The notes below the pieces were generated by a model, which did no database searches, was not told where the DNA came from, and worked only from the letters and a program-made list of their open reading frames with translations. Source: Marchantia polymorpha subsp. ruderalis (lineage: Eukaryota; Streptophyta; Marchantiopsida; Marchantiales; Marchantiaceae). Taken from it: DNA of 64,000 nucleotides. The DNA lies in assembly GCA_037833965.1 (NCBI GenBank), contig AP031352.1:4630501-4694500 (forward strand). Direction: 5' to 3'. The first letter of the stretch is position 1; every line of letters starts with the position of its first letter. The translations under genes and the position numbers were made by a program. Shown here piece by piece: positions 13,353-26,900 of the stretch.

Positions 13353-13675
13353 CAGAATCGGGGAACCTCGCATCGAGCGCATCGGTACTTGGCAGGTTTC
13401 AAGCACACGGCGCAATCTTTGCGGCGCCTCGTCGACTCGACCCTCTCTCGTTGCGCTCGGTCGCGGTCGTTCGCCTCCGTGGTCTGCCGCTGTCGAAGCT
13501 CTCGTAACTGCATTCGGTAGCTGACCACTCTGGCTCGAGCCCGCCGAGCCACCCCCATAGTCACACTGAGCAGCAACGCGAAGAGAAAGAGCAAGAACTT
13601 GAGAACCAGCCTCCATATATTCCTACTCATGTATCGGAATGCTCGCTCCACCGGCATCCATTGACCACGCATCAT
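13353..13675 (-). CDS. Partial: first exon of a MYND-type ubiquitin-specific protease (UBP15/16/17/19 group), apparently orphan
   Basis: A minus-strand open frame (whole frame 13205-13918) contains, from a Met at 13630, a membrane segment (LVLKFLLFLFALLLSV), a basic patch (ARRARARVV), a charged helical stretch rich in Arg, Gln and Glu, and then CAVC plus CARC, spaced like the first half of a MYND zinc finger. This order (membrane anchor, charged linker, MYND) is that of the plant UBP15/16/17/19 deubiquitinases. Candidate Mets lie at 13675, 13672 and 13630. After CARC the frame keeps the MYND register but loses its next Cys residues. The exon may therefore end inside a Cys codon at 13353 (weak donor GTCTGC) or after Glu at 13367 (donor GTTCCC). 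I find neither the second MYND half nor the USP Cys and His boxes downstream, so this may be a gene fragment. Membrane plus MYND supports the call; function is inferred. Confidence 0.55.
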
Positions 13676-13918
13676 CGAGTTACCCGACGACGATACAGAT
13701 CCGGCAGTGGCTAGCAATCCACCAGCCTCACTACCTACCCAGAGTTTCCCGATTAGCAATCCGGTTCTTAGATCGGTGATCCGAACTGACAGCAATATGC
13801 ATGGAAATGGACAGGCAGGACATAGAAGCGAGGCACGCATGTTAAGTTTCTGATCTGTGGTGTCTGGTAGACGCGTAGCTTTTCCAGATTCCACGAGTAC
13901 GCTGCAGAGCAGTGCCAA

Positions 13919-16400
13919 ATTACATCATTCATCGCAAGGTGTGGCACATGATCTTGCACTGTTTGATACAGATGATTCCACCTCTGCCTGAGCTCAGATG
14001 TTACTGTTTGAGCTTTTCTCTCCTTGCCCCAAGGACTTAGATCCATGAAATTCTCCAGATGCACGTGATGTTGGGCGGACCTCGATCCCTCTCTCTCACC
14101 CTTCGTCTTTATGCTTCCCTTCAATTCGGATGGGCATCAGGGTCTCAGTCTAGACATATTTGGGATCATAAGATTGCATGCTTGTCTGAGTATCAGCTGC
14201 CAGTTTGATCCAGCTCTGATTTTCGGTATATTCTCAATACCACCATTTGTTCTCCTCAGTATCTGGAGACCATGATTTCCTGAGCGAGGCATTTCATTTG
14301 CAGTACTAATCAGTTTTCTAACAGCTACCTTTTGGGCGACTCAATTTTGGCCTTAGATGTTCATGTGCCAAATTGATTATCTTCTTTCGTTGAGCAATTC
14401 ACCCTCGCATTGACTTGAGAAGCATCAAGGAACCGCAAGTTCTGAAAAGTGCTCTTTACAACTCGGTAGTAACTTCTGTCATTTCTCCCAGCTTTTAGTA
14501 AAACAGTGGAGAATTTCGAGGCGCTTTGTCAAGCAAATCAGCCTTATATACTATCATTTAAAACTAACTAATCAGGCTCAGCCCTAAGAGTAATTGCTTG
14601 AGAGACAAAAGCTGCTGGGCTTTTTTCTGGTTGCTGCCCGGCATGAGACTCGAATGAGCCTAAGGTTTCGATTGCAAAGCCCAACTGGTACCTAACTGAA
14701 ATTAACGCTCATCTAATATCTAGGAAAGGCTGGACGAATGGAAGATGTCTTGAATCTGCTGCAGGACATGAAGACCCAAGAGACACTAGAGAGGCTATCA
14801 AGAAGGTGCTGGATCTAACGCCATCGCTTCATAATGAGAGAAAGTACAGCTAGAGATCTCGAAACGATCATGAGGTTTCGTAGAAGACAAGTCGTGCGCA
14901 ATCCAACGAAAATAACAGTTGTGTCACCGGACCCCCAATTGTTTGGAATCGATTGCATGCGTTGCACGGAACATCCACGTCGCCCTGCTCGATCTGTTTT
15001 GAAAGGGCTTATAAGAAACTGCCGCTAGAATTTTGATCAGTTTAGATCTAATCACTGAAGTTCAATAGCGTGTTCAGCATCTCCGACCAACTGGCTTTCA
15101 AGGGCATCTTACAGCTGGCAAGAGCTGAACAGCTCCGCTGCCATACTTCGGACCCTAGGGAAGACTCTAGCCAGTCAAATCTAGAAGTATCTAGAACTGC
15201 CAAACGATCTGATCTTCAACACAGAATTGTAGTAAAGCTCAAGTTGGGAGGGATCTTCTCCATTACCGTATGAGCCAAAATCAAGATCCTGGAATCTTGT
15301 CGAACTAACTGCATCTGACTTTCGTACACTGTGTCGTGATCAAACAATGGCACCTCTTTGGTGAAAGCTAAAAGCGAGATGTAAACATAGGCACGGACTT
15401 GACAGGTCACAGGATGTTCTCACGCACTTTCATGTCAAATAGTTGGACATTCGAACCTGGTATACGAGATATGTCGTAGTTTGAACATATGATGCTCTGG
15501 GTCTTCAATAACAACCGCTTCGGTCAAAGGCGACTAAACTGTGGGGGGACTGACATTACGAAGGCATCTTGCTGGAAATCGAGGAACAAGAATGTTTGAA
15601 ACCTAACGAGCCAGAGAGTTGTATTCGCACTTTCGTTTGGCTCGTCGTAGCATCACGATGTGTCTCCTCGAAGCCAGGAATGATTGCTGTCCGAAGGATC
15701 AATTGAGAAACTCTGGTTTATTTTCAGAGCATTTCCGGCTGAGCTCTGAGGCAACTAAGAGAATAATCGGAAATTTGCATCTTACGCAGAGTGAACTTTG
15801 CTAAATCGATGGGAATTAATTGTCACTACGTGACGTGAAAAATTCCGTGTCCGAAATCGTTCTCGGCGTCTGGACAACAGAAGATTGAGAGCTGTGGAAT
15901 TTCACGTCACCGCAATCCTCTCTAAATGAAGAGGGCACTAATCAAGACGAATGTATAGTGGTGACCTGAGGCCCACCATGTGTGCTTAAGGTAACACAGG
16001 TTCTCCCATCTTTCATAAGCAAGGTTATGAATCTTTGAGCTGGTGTGTATGGAGAAGTAAAGACGGTCATATCATGATCCATCACCGGCCCTTGTGGAAG
16101 AAAGAACAAAATAATAATGGCCACTGATTGCACGCACGAAGATCTGGCCAAATCTTTGTACATCCCATTTCTACATTCGTCCTGTTCGCCGCATTTTCTT
16201 CGTTTGAGTCAAAGATTTACATCCTTGTATTCCAAACCATCAAATGTACTTTCTTATACCCCGAGGCATGAGCACCGGTCATTTTGTAGTGCAGCTGGAG
16301 AGTACCTGGTTCGTGAGGGTGCACATTTGGTTTCTCTAGTCACTTTGTGTGACTGCAGGATTCTCGACCCCGTTCCAGGCTAAGTGAAAGCAAACGTGAG
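13919..16400. other. Intergenic stretch, no intact gene
   Basis: Mixed-composition DNA upstream of the ubiquitin-protease-like exon. Apart from a short PPR-like match at 14723-14782, the open frames are short and match nothing I know. Composition shifts sharply toward AT near 16.4 kb. Confidence 0.5.
14723..14782 (+). pseudogene. Short PPR-like relic
   Basis: About twenty codons read GKAGRMEDVLNLLQDMKTQ, close to the middle of a plant pentatricopeptide-repeat unit, whose consensus runs like GKAGR, then acidic, then a helix ending in MK. A stop codon lies six bases upstream of the match, and no neighbouring PPR units are visible on either side. An overlapping frame is open over a slightly longer stretch, so chance cannot be excluded. 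If real, it is a fragment of a PPR gene, a family that binds organelle RNA and is large in land plants. Confidence 0.3.
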
Positions 16401-16739
16401 GATCATTCGTGGGAGTGAAAATTATAGATGTAAATAGTATAGACACTCGTAGTGAGGTTAGGATTGTGTTTGTTACATCTCATCGGGTTTGGATATCTCA
16501 CATTAATGCATTGTTGCTGATATGCTTTGCTGTGACTTCAAGTCAGTAAATATCTTCACCTGAATTGAATATAAATTGTTATGTTGTGAATTTGGATATC
16601 ATTTGAAATATCATATTGCTTCATGATGAACAACGATAGTAGCGAAATTGGAACTACCTCTCCCCATCTTATCCGCAAAGTATCATGTGTGAGAATGAGA
16701 CACATCAGATCAAAGAAGAGGAGAGAAAATATTTTATCA

Positions 16740-16815
16740 ACCAAACAAAGATATGTTGTATGAGTCATATGGTGACATTGGTCATGTAAAAAGAGATTGT
16801 AGAAATGTTTAACGT
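16740..16815 (+). mobile_element. Remnant of an LTR-retrotransposon gag zinc knuckle
   Basis: A short plus-strand stretch reads like the region around the nucleocapsid zinc knuckle of a plant Ty1/copia or gypsy gag, including GDIGHVKRDC. It is badly decayed and no flanking gag or pol part can be identified with confidence. Old fossil; the superfamily is uncertain. Confidence 0.4.
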
Positions 16816-18051
16816 ATGTTGTAAAATGATACTTTCTTAAGTTTAAAGAAATGAAATTTGATAACTGAGACAAGATGAAAAGCTTGATTGCTTATAATTA
16901 TCCACGTGTGTAGCAATCCATTAAAGACTTTAAGTATGATGCTAAAGTGGAGTAATCTAGATAGGAGTTTGAAATGCAAGTATCACTTTAGAGGCTCAAT
17001 TCAAACATTCTTGCTAGAATAAACTACAAGAACTTGAACATAAACACTTTTCTAAGAAGAATTGTGATATAAATTGTCTAACTGCTAGATAAAGAAATCT
17101 GGTATATGTCATATGAATTTGTAACTTGATTTCCTAGACATAGAATACACAATAAATTAAAATTTTTTTGAGGTTTATCTTTTATCACTGACAAATTTGG
17201 CTAGTGAATCTGTATCAACATGAAAGGAAAGTGTCTTTTGAACATAGATATAAGTAGATTATCAGAGTATCTACTGGAGGATTTGTTTGAAGTGAGATTT
17301 AGTGTTCTTGTCACGATTTTAAGACTTCAACATAATTGTGTTTGAGCTAGAATTAACTGATTTTCAATCAATGTTGGAAATTACTTCATGTGTTGGTTTA
17401 ACTATAGTAAATAAGATCAATCAAACTACTGTTTTGCAGTATTTGTGATTGTAATCTCAGTGATACAATCTAAACTTTTAGTATATGACTTTCTTGCATA
17501 CAAGCAGCAGCAAGATGAATCAAATCATGCACTTTTTGTATCAATAGCTTAAGAAATACATGTCACTGTGAATGTTGATCTTGATTTACAATTGATCTCT
17601 GGTCATCACATATAATTTTAAATGATGATGGATTAGCATATGTGCAAATTTTCACACAGCATGAAAAGCAAAGAATGAAATTTTCACTGTCAACATTTCA
17701 TGAGCTAAAACGAAGCATATTTGAGATAAAAAGCTTTTCAACATTCTCATATTCTAAATATATAGAAAGGATTCGGATTCTAAATATTTCAATAGAAGAT
17801 ATACATTCAGTAATTCATCCATCATGATATACTTCTTTTACGTAGCAATTTTGAAATTTCTATGTAATGAACAAGTTATTTTTTTCAACTTTGTTAATGA
17901 GAATTATTGAAATATACATAAACAAAAAGTTGTTAAGTTTTTCAAAAAACTGATATAATTTGAAGAAAAATTTGGAATTGAGATAAAAATTGGAATATCT
18001 GAATAATGGATTAAATTTCCAATAATGAATGATTATTCATCATTCATTAAC

Positions 18052-18080
18052 TTTTTGCTTCATCATTGATGAAGCAAAAA
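18052..18080. repeat. Near-perfect palindrome with 14-bp arms
   Basis: Arms at 18052-18065 and 18067-18080 are exact reverse complements separated by one base. A second, weaker inverted repeat made of AATGAATGA-type arms lies immediately to the left. It could extrude as a cruciform; it may be part of a degraded MITE. Confidence 0.7.
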
Positions 18081-19699
18081 AATGAAAATTTGTCTACAAA
18101 TATATACACAAAAGTTGTTTCAAATAGATGACAATAAACAATGAAATTCATGATTTGTGGGTATCATAATTGAATAGTCTGTATATTAGTTTTTGTTATG
18201 ATTATACATCTGAACACTTTACATCAAAGAAAAAAGTTATTGACATCTAAATCACATCAAGTTATTGTTGAGAAAAAGATATGAATTTGTTATGATAATT
18301 ATGGTATTTTTGTTTGCATTGTTTGTTAAACATATTATGTAACATATGGATAAATAAATTATCATGATTTATCAAATAAATTTAATAAATGAAATGAAAA
18401 AATGAAGATAAAATTTTAAAATAAACTTATTTCAAAAAATATATATTCCAATTTTATCTACTTATTTCAAAATATTTATCAAAATTTTAAATCATATAAA
18501 ATTATATTGAAATGAAATTTATGAAGAAAACATAATATAAATTAAGCATCAATTCTATAAATATTAATGTGTATAGTTAAATATGTTATAGATTTGATTC
18601 TTATCACAAATATTACATATTTAATGCGGTTTTTGACGTATAAAATTAGTAATCCTTTTCATTGTCTATGATCATTTTAAAGCTCGTCCATCAAATATTT
18701 TTATTTTGTGCAAGTATTTGCAAATCATTTTGAATAATTTATTTATCATAGGTTTATTTTAACTTTTTTGTAATAAATCTTCATTCATGATGAAAATTTG
18801 TCTCATTTTTACTGAAAAATAAGAATAAAATTGTCCAAGTCAAAATTCAACAAGTTGAAAATTATCCATTAAAATATGTAAAAATGTGATATATTGACAA
18901 ATGAGTTGATTTCAATTGTGTTGATAATATATTATTTATAAATTTCTTACCATGCTTATTGAATTACTTTTTAATTCATTAAAAAAATTCAAATAAAAAT
19001 CAAATATAGCTTCAATAACGATACATAATAATGATAATAGAAATTTGTGATATAATATGTTTATCAGTCAATGTCCATGGAATGGATTGGGATAAGAATA
19101 TAATAGCATGTTGGCAAATTCGTAATCCAAATAAAAGAACAATCAATCTATTGCATAGGATGTATAATGAAATAAAGTTGAACAAAGTGAAAGAAGCAAG
19201 TATAAATTGAGATTTTTATGCTACATTATGAATGAAGAGTAAGAAAATAGTACTCATGTAAATTGTGTAGCTATGAATTCATATAAAAAAAATTAAAATT
19301 GAAAACAATTTGATTGCTAAGATAAAATATGTATCATATATTGTTGTTAACTACTCATTTTAATGTTGAGATAAATAACATACATCAAGAGATTCAATAT
19401 TGGTGTCAAGCATAAGGTTTTAGCATGAGGTTGAAATGTTTAATTAAGTGGTTGGTATATTGGCAAGTGTCAGGTAAGAGGTAGAATAAGAATTATTATT
19501 CATAATAATTATGCAAAGACTAATTTCTGTTTTGTAACATTATCTTAATAATATTACAAAACATTATGGACATTTTGACATAAAGATGAGTGTTTAGATA
19601 TCGAATAGAATCTGAGGTCATTGTCATCACGAAGAGATTGGAATGATCTCTAGTTTAAACATGTAAGAGATAAAGCTTTATACTTAATGTTACAAAATA

Positions 19700-22600
19700 T
19701 ATCATCTTAGAAGAGACCAAAAGTTATAGCCTCAGCAGGAATCGATGATTGATGTCACTAAGAATTAACTTTGCAAGTGACGATTTTTTGTCGTGTGCAC
19801 TACAAAAATCTATAACAATGAACAAGGCAGCCAGTGGAAAGAAAGACACTTCAAGACAAATATTAACATCTATCGAAGTCAGCAGCTGATAAAATTCTCC
19901 TCGAATGTGGACAGTTTTACTACATACGTGATTGAAGTGAGCCACTTGAGCTCAATTGATCTAAGTCGAATTTCATGTCAAACGATACATACAAATGTGG
20001 AAAATCATGCCGCCGAGGGTAAAACATTCTGGAAAACCTCTTGAGCTTTCATGTCTAATATACATTGTAAACTTGCAGCTTCTTCAAAGCACATTGAGTT
20101 AGAACAGGAGGGCAGGGTGGAGGGCTTTATTCGTCTTCATCTGAAGTCTCCTCTGCGTTATGTGAGGTGGAGGAGGTCCAGATAAATCGGAATTAGTGGC
20201 GTGGGTATGAGCCGCCATTCAATCTACTGGTGAACTTTGTAACCTCATAAGCAACAGGTCGACGATGAGAACGACTAAATTAGGGCCGTCCGAAACCTTT
20301 GCAGAAATTTCTGCATCTCAAACAGAGGAATGATTATGCCGAATATTATGAAATCTGTCATCGAAACGATCCGCATGGACATATTCTTTTTTTGCAGGCT
20401 GTTTTTCAGCAAAATTACTGAAGAGTTGATGCGGCAGGTCCATGGAAGTCTCCTTACAAAGAAAAACCTGAAAGCTTGCATAAATTGAAGAAACCTTGCC
20501 CAGTGCTCAACTAGCATGGCAAGAAGTTGCAATATATCTAGAGAAAAAATTATATCATGTTGAGGTAGAAGACGTTAAAGCAGAGACTGAATATCTGCAG
20601 ACGGAGTAGCCGTCATCCTTTCGCTTTATCGGAATGAGTTCTAATATTTTGATGGATGGGAGATGGATTAGATAGTGATTTGAGTCTTTCCGGCTGCAAG
20701 TGGTCTCTTTCTTCAAGGATTTGCATGTTTCTCGGAATATATATTTTTCTTCACGAGCCCGACCATTCTCAGAGAGCAGCAACTCACGACACCCAGTGAG
20801 ATAGCATACGTTTCTCATACGATTGCTATGGAGGTCTGTGAACCAGAAACAGAGGCATATTGGTGATGAGACTTCTGGTCTCTGCTAGCACTGTAGGGTG
20901 GTATTGATATTCGAAGAATGTTGGGGGTCAAGAAGAATGTGATGCGAAATTTCAGGTCGCATGGCCAAGAAGGGTTCTGAACTTTCTTAGCTTCTTCTAC
21001 TCGAAGATTTGTTTTGAGAGTTCGAAGAGGCTGACAGCTTATAAGTAATTGTCCCATACTGGAAGAGGTGATTATCACCTTTCAAAGAAAACTGCTAACT
21101 GCTTGCTGTGGGCATGCTGGAGCTAACTACTAGTTGTTGACAAGCATGTGGTCATTCCTGGTGAATTATCACAAGCGACTGTGTAGCCAGCAAAACTGAA
21201 AAGAAGATAGAAGTAATGTATTCTCATTGTAGATTCTAGGTGTATCATTATTATCAGATATCTGCCGTTGATGTTTCTCGGAATCTTCATTCTATCTACT
21301 CAATTGCAATTTCATTAGTTCGATTAGTCATTTATGGCCACAGATTGACTTTACAGGAGACAGCGCTGGGCTTAACTGACGCGAAGATTCACAAGACTCG
21401 GTGATAGGTTTTGGATGTGGCACTCCCATTAGCGTGTGGATGTTAACTGATCCGGGCGAGAACATTTGCTTATGACTGTTGGAAACGATGTGAAGTGCTC
21501 AATAGGTGAGAAGGGCGTGTGGTCACAATGAAGAATTGTATAGACGTGAGGAAAATACGTGAGGCACATTCAACTTGGAAGTCAAAGTGATGATGCATGT
21601 TCACACTGTTAAATGGAAGGCCAGGTATAAAACTTATTAAAAATTATCATGAATGCTTGATTCATTCGATTCCTTATTTTAATTGTGCCTTCCCGCTATA
21701 CCAGTCACCTTGATTTCTGCACTAGATGAAAATTAACGGATGTATTTGATTCAGGTGTGAGTGTACTGCGGGCTCTTATCGAAGCACGTCTATGCTTTGG
21801 TGAGTAAAAATATACAATTTAAAAGTGTTTGAGTTGTGGAGTTTGCGGTCCAGAGGTTTGGCTGGATGTACAGCCGGAAGAATTGCATTCTTGAGGATCT
21901 GACCTACAAAATTTTCGCAAGAAGAAGTTCTGCCTACACCCCTTGCAATGTGGGCTACAACTAAACATGACATGGACTTGCGTCCATGTAACAAGTCCAC
22001 CTGGTCTTAAACCAACTCACTAAACGTGTTTAAATGATATTTCAATCCTGGTCAATTGATTCATTCTAATGAGTGACACTCATGACATTTATAATTATGA
22101 CGGCATGCATTTCCCTCAAGTCCATTGTCATTTTCTGTCCACACTCATGAATTCCTTTTTATGAGTGTTAACACCTGTAGATTGCAATGCCTGCCAAGTC
22201 GGCTGCCGATGACCAATACTTTGACCGGTAAAAAGGTGCAAAATCTCATCAAAGGGAAGGATGATGAACAGGGATTTCTCATGTTCTTGTTAACCTTGAA
22301 ACTGAAATGTCAGGAAGAAAGGTTTTAGGGAAACTGAACACTAAATAATTAAGGCTCACAGCTTGCTTCAATCTCATTAGAAGGGGACTGTGCCGGCATG
22401 CTTCTTCTGTACTGCAGGACTTCGCCTTGACTTTTTAGTTGGGCTTAGTACTGGCAAAAAGTTCTTGAGTGAAATGATGGTCTTCTTGAGATATTTGGAT
22501 TGGATTAATGCCTCATCATCTCTGAAATCAGCCTATTGGGCTAGCTCTACCTTACCTCATTGATTCATCCATGTACGAACTTGATGGGTTCTTCCAAAAT

Positions 22601-23955
22601 TTCTGCTGTGTTACACAATTTAATTAAGCACGTGTATGATCATGGCATCTCTTTCGTTTCTTGTTCAAATGGGAATCAGTTCATGTTACAGTTGTAGGTA
22701 CCACCAAGCCCGCCAGTCCACAAATCTAGGACTTCACTGCATGTGATGAAGTTCTAATAGGGCGCGGTGTTTGAAACTTCGAAAAAACTAGACAGTCTAG
22801 TTCCCAAATAGCACATCATTTCTGCAGGGTTTGCCGGGAAACAGGTCTTCAGACGATTTTCTTTTGGAACCGCAAAATCCTCGGATTTCCCATTTTCGAG
22901 GTGCTAAATCTGTCGGTGAATAAAACACCTTTGATATGTGAGCCCAGAATGCTGACCGGGACTCTGAAGCTTACGTGAACTAGCACGCCGATTCTTCCGA
23001 TGGTTGGCAGCAGGGAAGAGGATCTGGAGGAAAACCTCAAAGTTCCTGAACTTTGAGGAATCAAATCGACGGACCATTCACGTATGGGCAATTAAAGCAA
23101 TGCCATATCGGATGACTCCATAATCACAGAGCAGACGATGAAATGGGTTGAGAACCCGACGGTCATCAGGAGCCGACGATCGACCTCCGAGCAGTCTGAT
23201 TCCAGGTCGATGATATTCCCGGCGGGAGTTACTCGGTCAGCAAACCGTCGAGGCGTCAGCGCGGGCAAGCGCTTCTGGGAGCCGCAGGACAGCGGAACCG
23301 GCGGAAGCCTGAGGTCCAGCCGGGACTCGAGAGTCGAGACCAGGGCAGGAAAGCGCGGATCAGGGCAGCGCGGGCTGACAAATAAGAAGGCTGTAACGTG
23401 GGCCAACGACGGCGAAGCGCCACAAACACCAGATGGATAGAACGAGATCAGTCAACCACGTGGCGGCACCCCACTCGCCCTCCCCTACTCCATTGTCGAC
23501 GGAGAGACGTCCAGTGCAGTTTACGGTACCTTCGTTTAAATGACTAGGAATGTGAATGCGTTCCTGGTCCTGCCCGGTCCCCGGGAGCTCAAGAAACGAC
23601 ACAACAGACAGTTCTTACTCCCAGGCTTGTCCCTGATTCTTCAAGCTTCGGTATGTTCTTGTGCAGAGTAGGACTTGTCGTATAGTGAGAGGCTCTCGTA
23701 AAGAAAGCTGAATTGAATGGGATGATGATGATTGTTTGACTGAATTGAGGAGAGGATTTGAGTCTTAGACGGACGGAGCTGACGGGAAAGTTTGAATTTT
23801 TGGGGAGTGGAATCTTGAGAGAGGACTGAATTTTCAGGTCAGGAGTTTGAATTATGATTTGGTTGCAGAGTATGTCTTGAAAATTTGTGGAATGTTGTGG
23901 ATAAGAAATTGAGAGAAGGCATTCTTGTGAAGGACGAGGAGAAAGGCAGGGAGGA
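19700..23955. other. Intergenic stretch and EGY2 upstream region
   Basis: GC recovers to about 40% and then rises to around 50% from 23.1 kb, where the promoter and leader of the EGY2-type gene must lie. Open frames (for example minus 20275-20532 and 20815-21078, plus 23138-23440) match no family I know. I see no clear TATA box at a useful distance from the EGY2 start codon. Confidence 0.5.
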
Positions 23956-26900
23956 ATGAGTGTGTGCCAGCTTGCGGCCGCTGGGCTGCCGATTCTTGAT
24001 GCCGGGGGAGTGTTGAAGAAGAGATTCAGTTCTCCGAACGCTGGGCTTCGGTCCTGCGTCTCATGTGTTGGAAATTCCTCACGATGGAGGAGTCTTGGAG
24101 CTGCTCTTCCACGGAGGCGCCTCGGCTTCACCAAAGAGAAAAGGTGTGCGTGAATGCCTTGCGAATTTCGAATTTGATGCGTCAGTATTGTTAATTGCAA
24201 TTGTTGTTTTCTAAGGATCGCATTCTGAAAATATTGAGTCTCCTAAGTTCTACTTGGCTGCATTTAAAGAGATGGGAGCTTTGAAGGTCCAATTTTATCA
24301 TAAGGAGGTCTCACCACTTACAATTTGCATTCCTTTGCCAAATTGCGCTGCATTGTACATATGTGTTACTGGGTTTAAGTTTTATCGAGTAGACTTATGC
24401 AGGATGCATAAACAGAACTATATCAGTAAAATTTACCTGTGCATCGATTCCGCAGGATGTACATCATATGTTTCACTAGTAAACAAGAATTATTTTCAAA
24501 TAACAATTCATACAAGAATTCCAAATACAAGACGTCTATTTGTTCAGAAATTTGTGTGATCCTGCATCAACTTCGTAACCAGTTGCCCACAAAAGTTAAA
24601 GATCATACTGATAGGTTAGCTGCTTTGATACTCTACAGGTTTCTGTCTTATCATAAAGATCACCTCACCTTAATGATGTTGTAACGAGCTGTATAGAATA
24701 GATTCACATGCGGGAAAGCATGTTAGAGAAGCTGATGAAACTGCTACAACCAACCTTCCAGGAGATTACTTCCATATCTTTATTTTTTTAGCTCAACTAT
24801 CATGTCTAAATCGTATTTTTGTGGTTTTTGAAACTCATCCAGACTGAAAACCTCAGTTCAAGCATCAGCTGAAGATGAAAATAAAAATAATGACACCAGT
24901 GAGAGCAAGGTAAGCTGTTGATGCGCTTAAATGTAGAAACTCTTTCTATCTATGCGTCTGGCATCCAGCATCCAGGATACTTGCCATTGTAGGCCGTAGC
25001 TCATGTTAGTTATTTTGCTATTACTTGTACATTGCAGAAAGAAGAGACTTCAATGAACGAGACGCACGATCCGTCTGTTAAGTCATCCTCGAGTGAACCT
25101 TCAAATCTGTCCACTGAGCAGGTATGTATGTCTAGAATATTCTTAACTCAGATATCAAAATTTCAGCCTTGGACAAGGATGCTGCTTTACTATAAACTTT
25201 CTGAAACCTTATGGTTTTTGTTCACCAATCTATGAGTCAGGCTGCGGAGGATGACAAGGTGTCGATGGGATCTCCACTTCCAGGAGTAAAAGTATGTCTC
25301 TTTGCTTGCTTGGAACCCATAAGCACTGCAATCGTAAAGACTGCATTTGATATCATTCAGGAGGGACTACTTTACACATTGTCAGAAAGAGCTGGTGTGA
25401 TGTTATTCGGTCTTCAAAGTTGATCATTAACTTGTCGAAATTAAGAGTTTCAGCAGAGTTTGATCGATTATTGAATTTGTGGGGACCAAGTCCTTCTGCA
25501 TATATTTGTATTGATGTGTTTTTTGTGTGTTTTGTATATGCTTGTTGGGTTGGCTGGGTGGGTTGGTCATGGATATTTGCAAGTCTTCTAGTGAGACAGC
25601 CAGGCTACCGAAGGAGGTGATTGACACTTTGCGCGACCAAGTCTTCGGCTTCGACACTTTTTTTGTGACAGGTCAAGAGCCTTATGAGGTGAGAAGTTTG
25701 AGAATCTTTTATAATTACGCTAATATAAGTGAATCACAGGCAGCAGCTCAAAACCGGTATATGTCACTGCTTGACCAGAAGTTTCACGTTTTCTTATCAG
25801 GGGGGAGTTCTCTTTAAAGGAAATTTGCGAGGTGAAGCAGGAAAAAGCTACACCAAATTGGAAAAGCGTTTACAGGAAAAATTTGGGGGGAAATATAGGT
25901 TATTTTTGTTGTCGAATCCAACAGACGAACGACCAGTTGCTGTCATTGTACCCAAAGAGTCTTTGGAACCCGGACCTGGAGGTAAGTGTTTGGCTTGTCA
26001 TGGCATTATAGATCGATGTCCGATCAATGAAGAATCTGGGTCAGCTTATTACTTCTCGTGCAATTGAAATTATGCATTTATCATGTTTCTTGGATTTGTT
26101 GTTTTTTACTTATCGTTTTAGAAACACGAGGTTATCAGCAACAAAGCTGAAAGCTAAGTAAAGTTGGAACTGATAAAAAAACTCCCTGACTTTGTTCTCC
26201 AGCGGTGCCAGAATGGGCAGCAGCTGGAGCTTTTGGACTTGTTTGCATATTCACTATATTGCTTCGCAATGCCCCGACTCTACAGCTTGCCCTCTTGTAA
26301 TATATTTCTTCCTCTCCTGTGTATCGTGTGGATTTTAACGTGGTATTGTCTCTGCTTTGGTTGTTACCCATTCAAGAAGCAAAGCATCGTTCTAGTAAAG
26401 CTCTCCTTATTCAGTCTTTTGTCTCATATAACAGAACAAACAATGCCGATCCAACTCTCATATCAGAAGGCTTACTTGGAGGTGCGATTACAGCAGGTGT
26501 GCTTCTGGCCCATGAAGCTGGTCATCTGTATGCTGCTAAGCAAGTTGGTGCCAAGCTGTCAGTTCCTTACTTCATACCAAGTTGGCAGGTTTGACTCTCA
26601 GCCATTTTTCAACTAATCTATTTTACTGTTAAATTTAATTGCTGAAATTATTCCATTCCAAATTGCGGTTAAATGGGCTAGTTTCCTAGCTGCTTATCCG
26701 GTTTACAATGGCTATGTTTGTAAGCATTTGAAGCTACTTGAATTAATCTATAAAATTCTTTTGATTATGTGGAAGTATCTACATGGGTTCACGCGAGAGT
26801 TTATCGTTCATGATTTCGAATTATTTATATTTTACCTTCCACAATTTCGTTCAAACATCTGTTCTTCAAGTGTGACCCTGAGGTGATGATTTATGATGAC

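Larger units (their letters stand above)
16400..19700. other. AT-rich transposon desert
   Basis: GC falls steeply and CG dinucleotides become rare; stops are dense in all frames. The left part holds a gag zinc-knuckle-like remnant. The stretch from about 17.8 to 19.7 kb shows no recognisable protein remnant. It is best read as very old, once-methylated repeat DNA. Confidence 0.55.

Noticed and set aside
20127-20180. Minus-strand reading ending in an acidic tail (SHNAEETSDEDE, stop), like a chromatin-protein C-terminus
   Set aside because: A stop lies a few codons upstream with no AG acceptor between, so it cannot be a last exon as it stands; too short to support.
23589-24200. 203-codon minus-strand frame over EGY2 exon 1 and its leader
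   Set aside because: Pro/Ser/Leu-rich, antisense to the transit-peptide exon whose frame and splice phase are well supported on the other strand.
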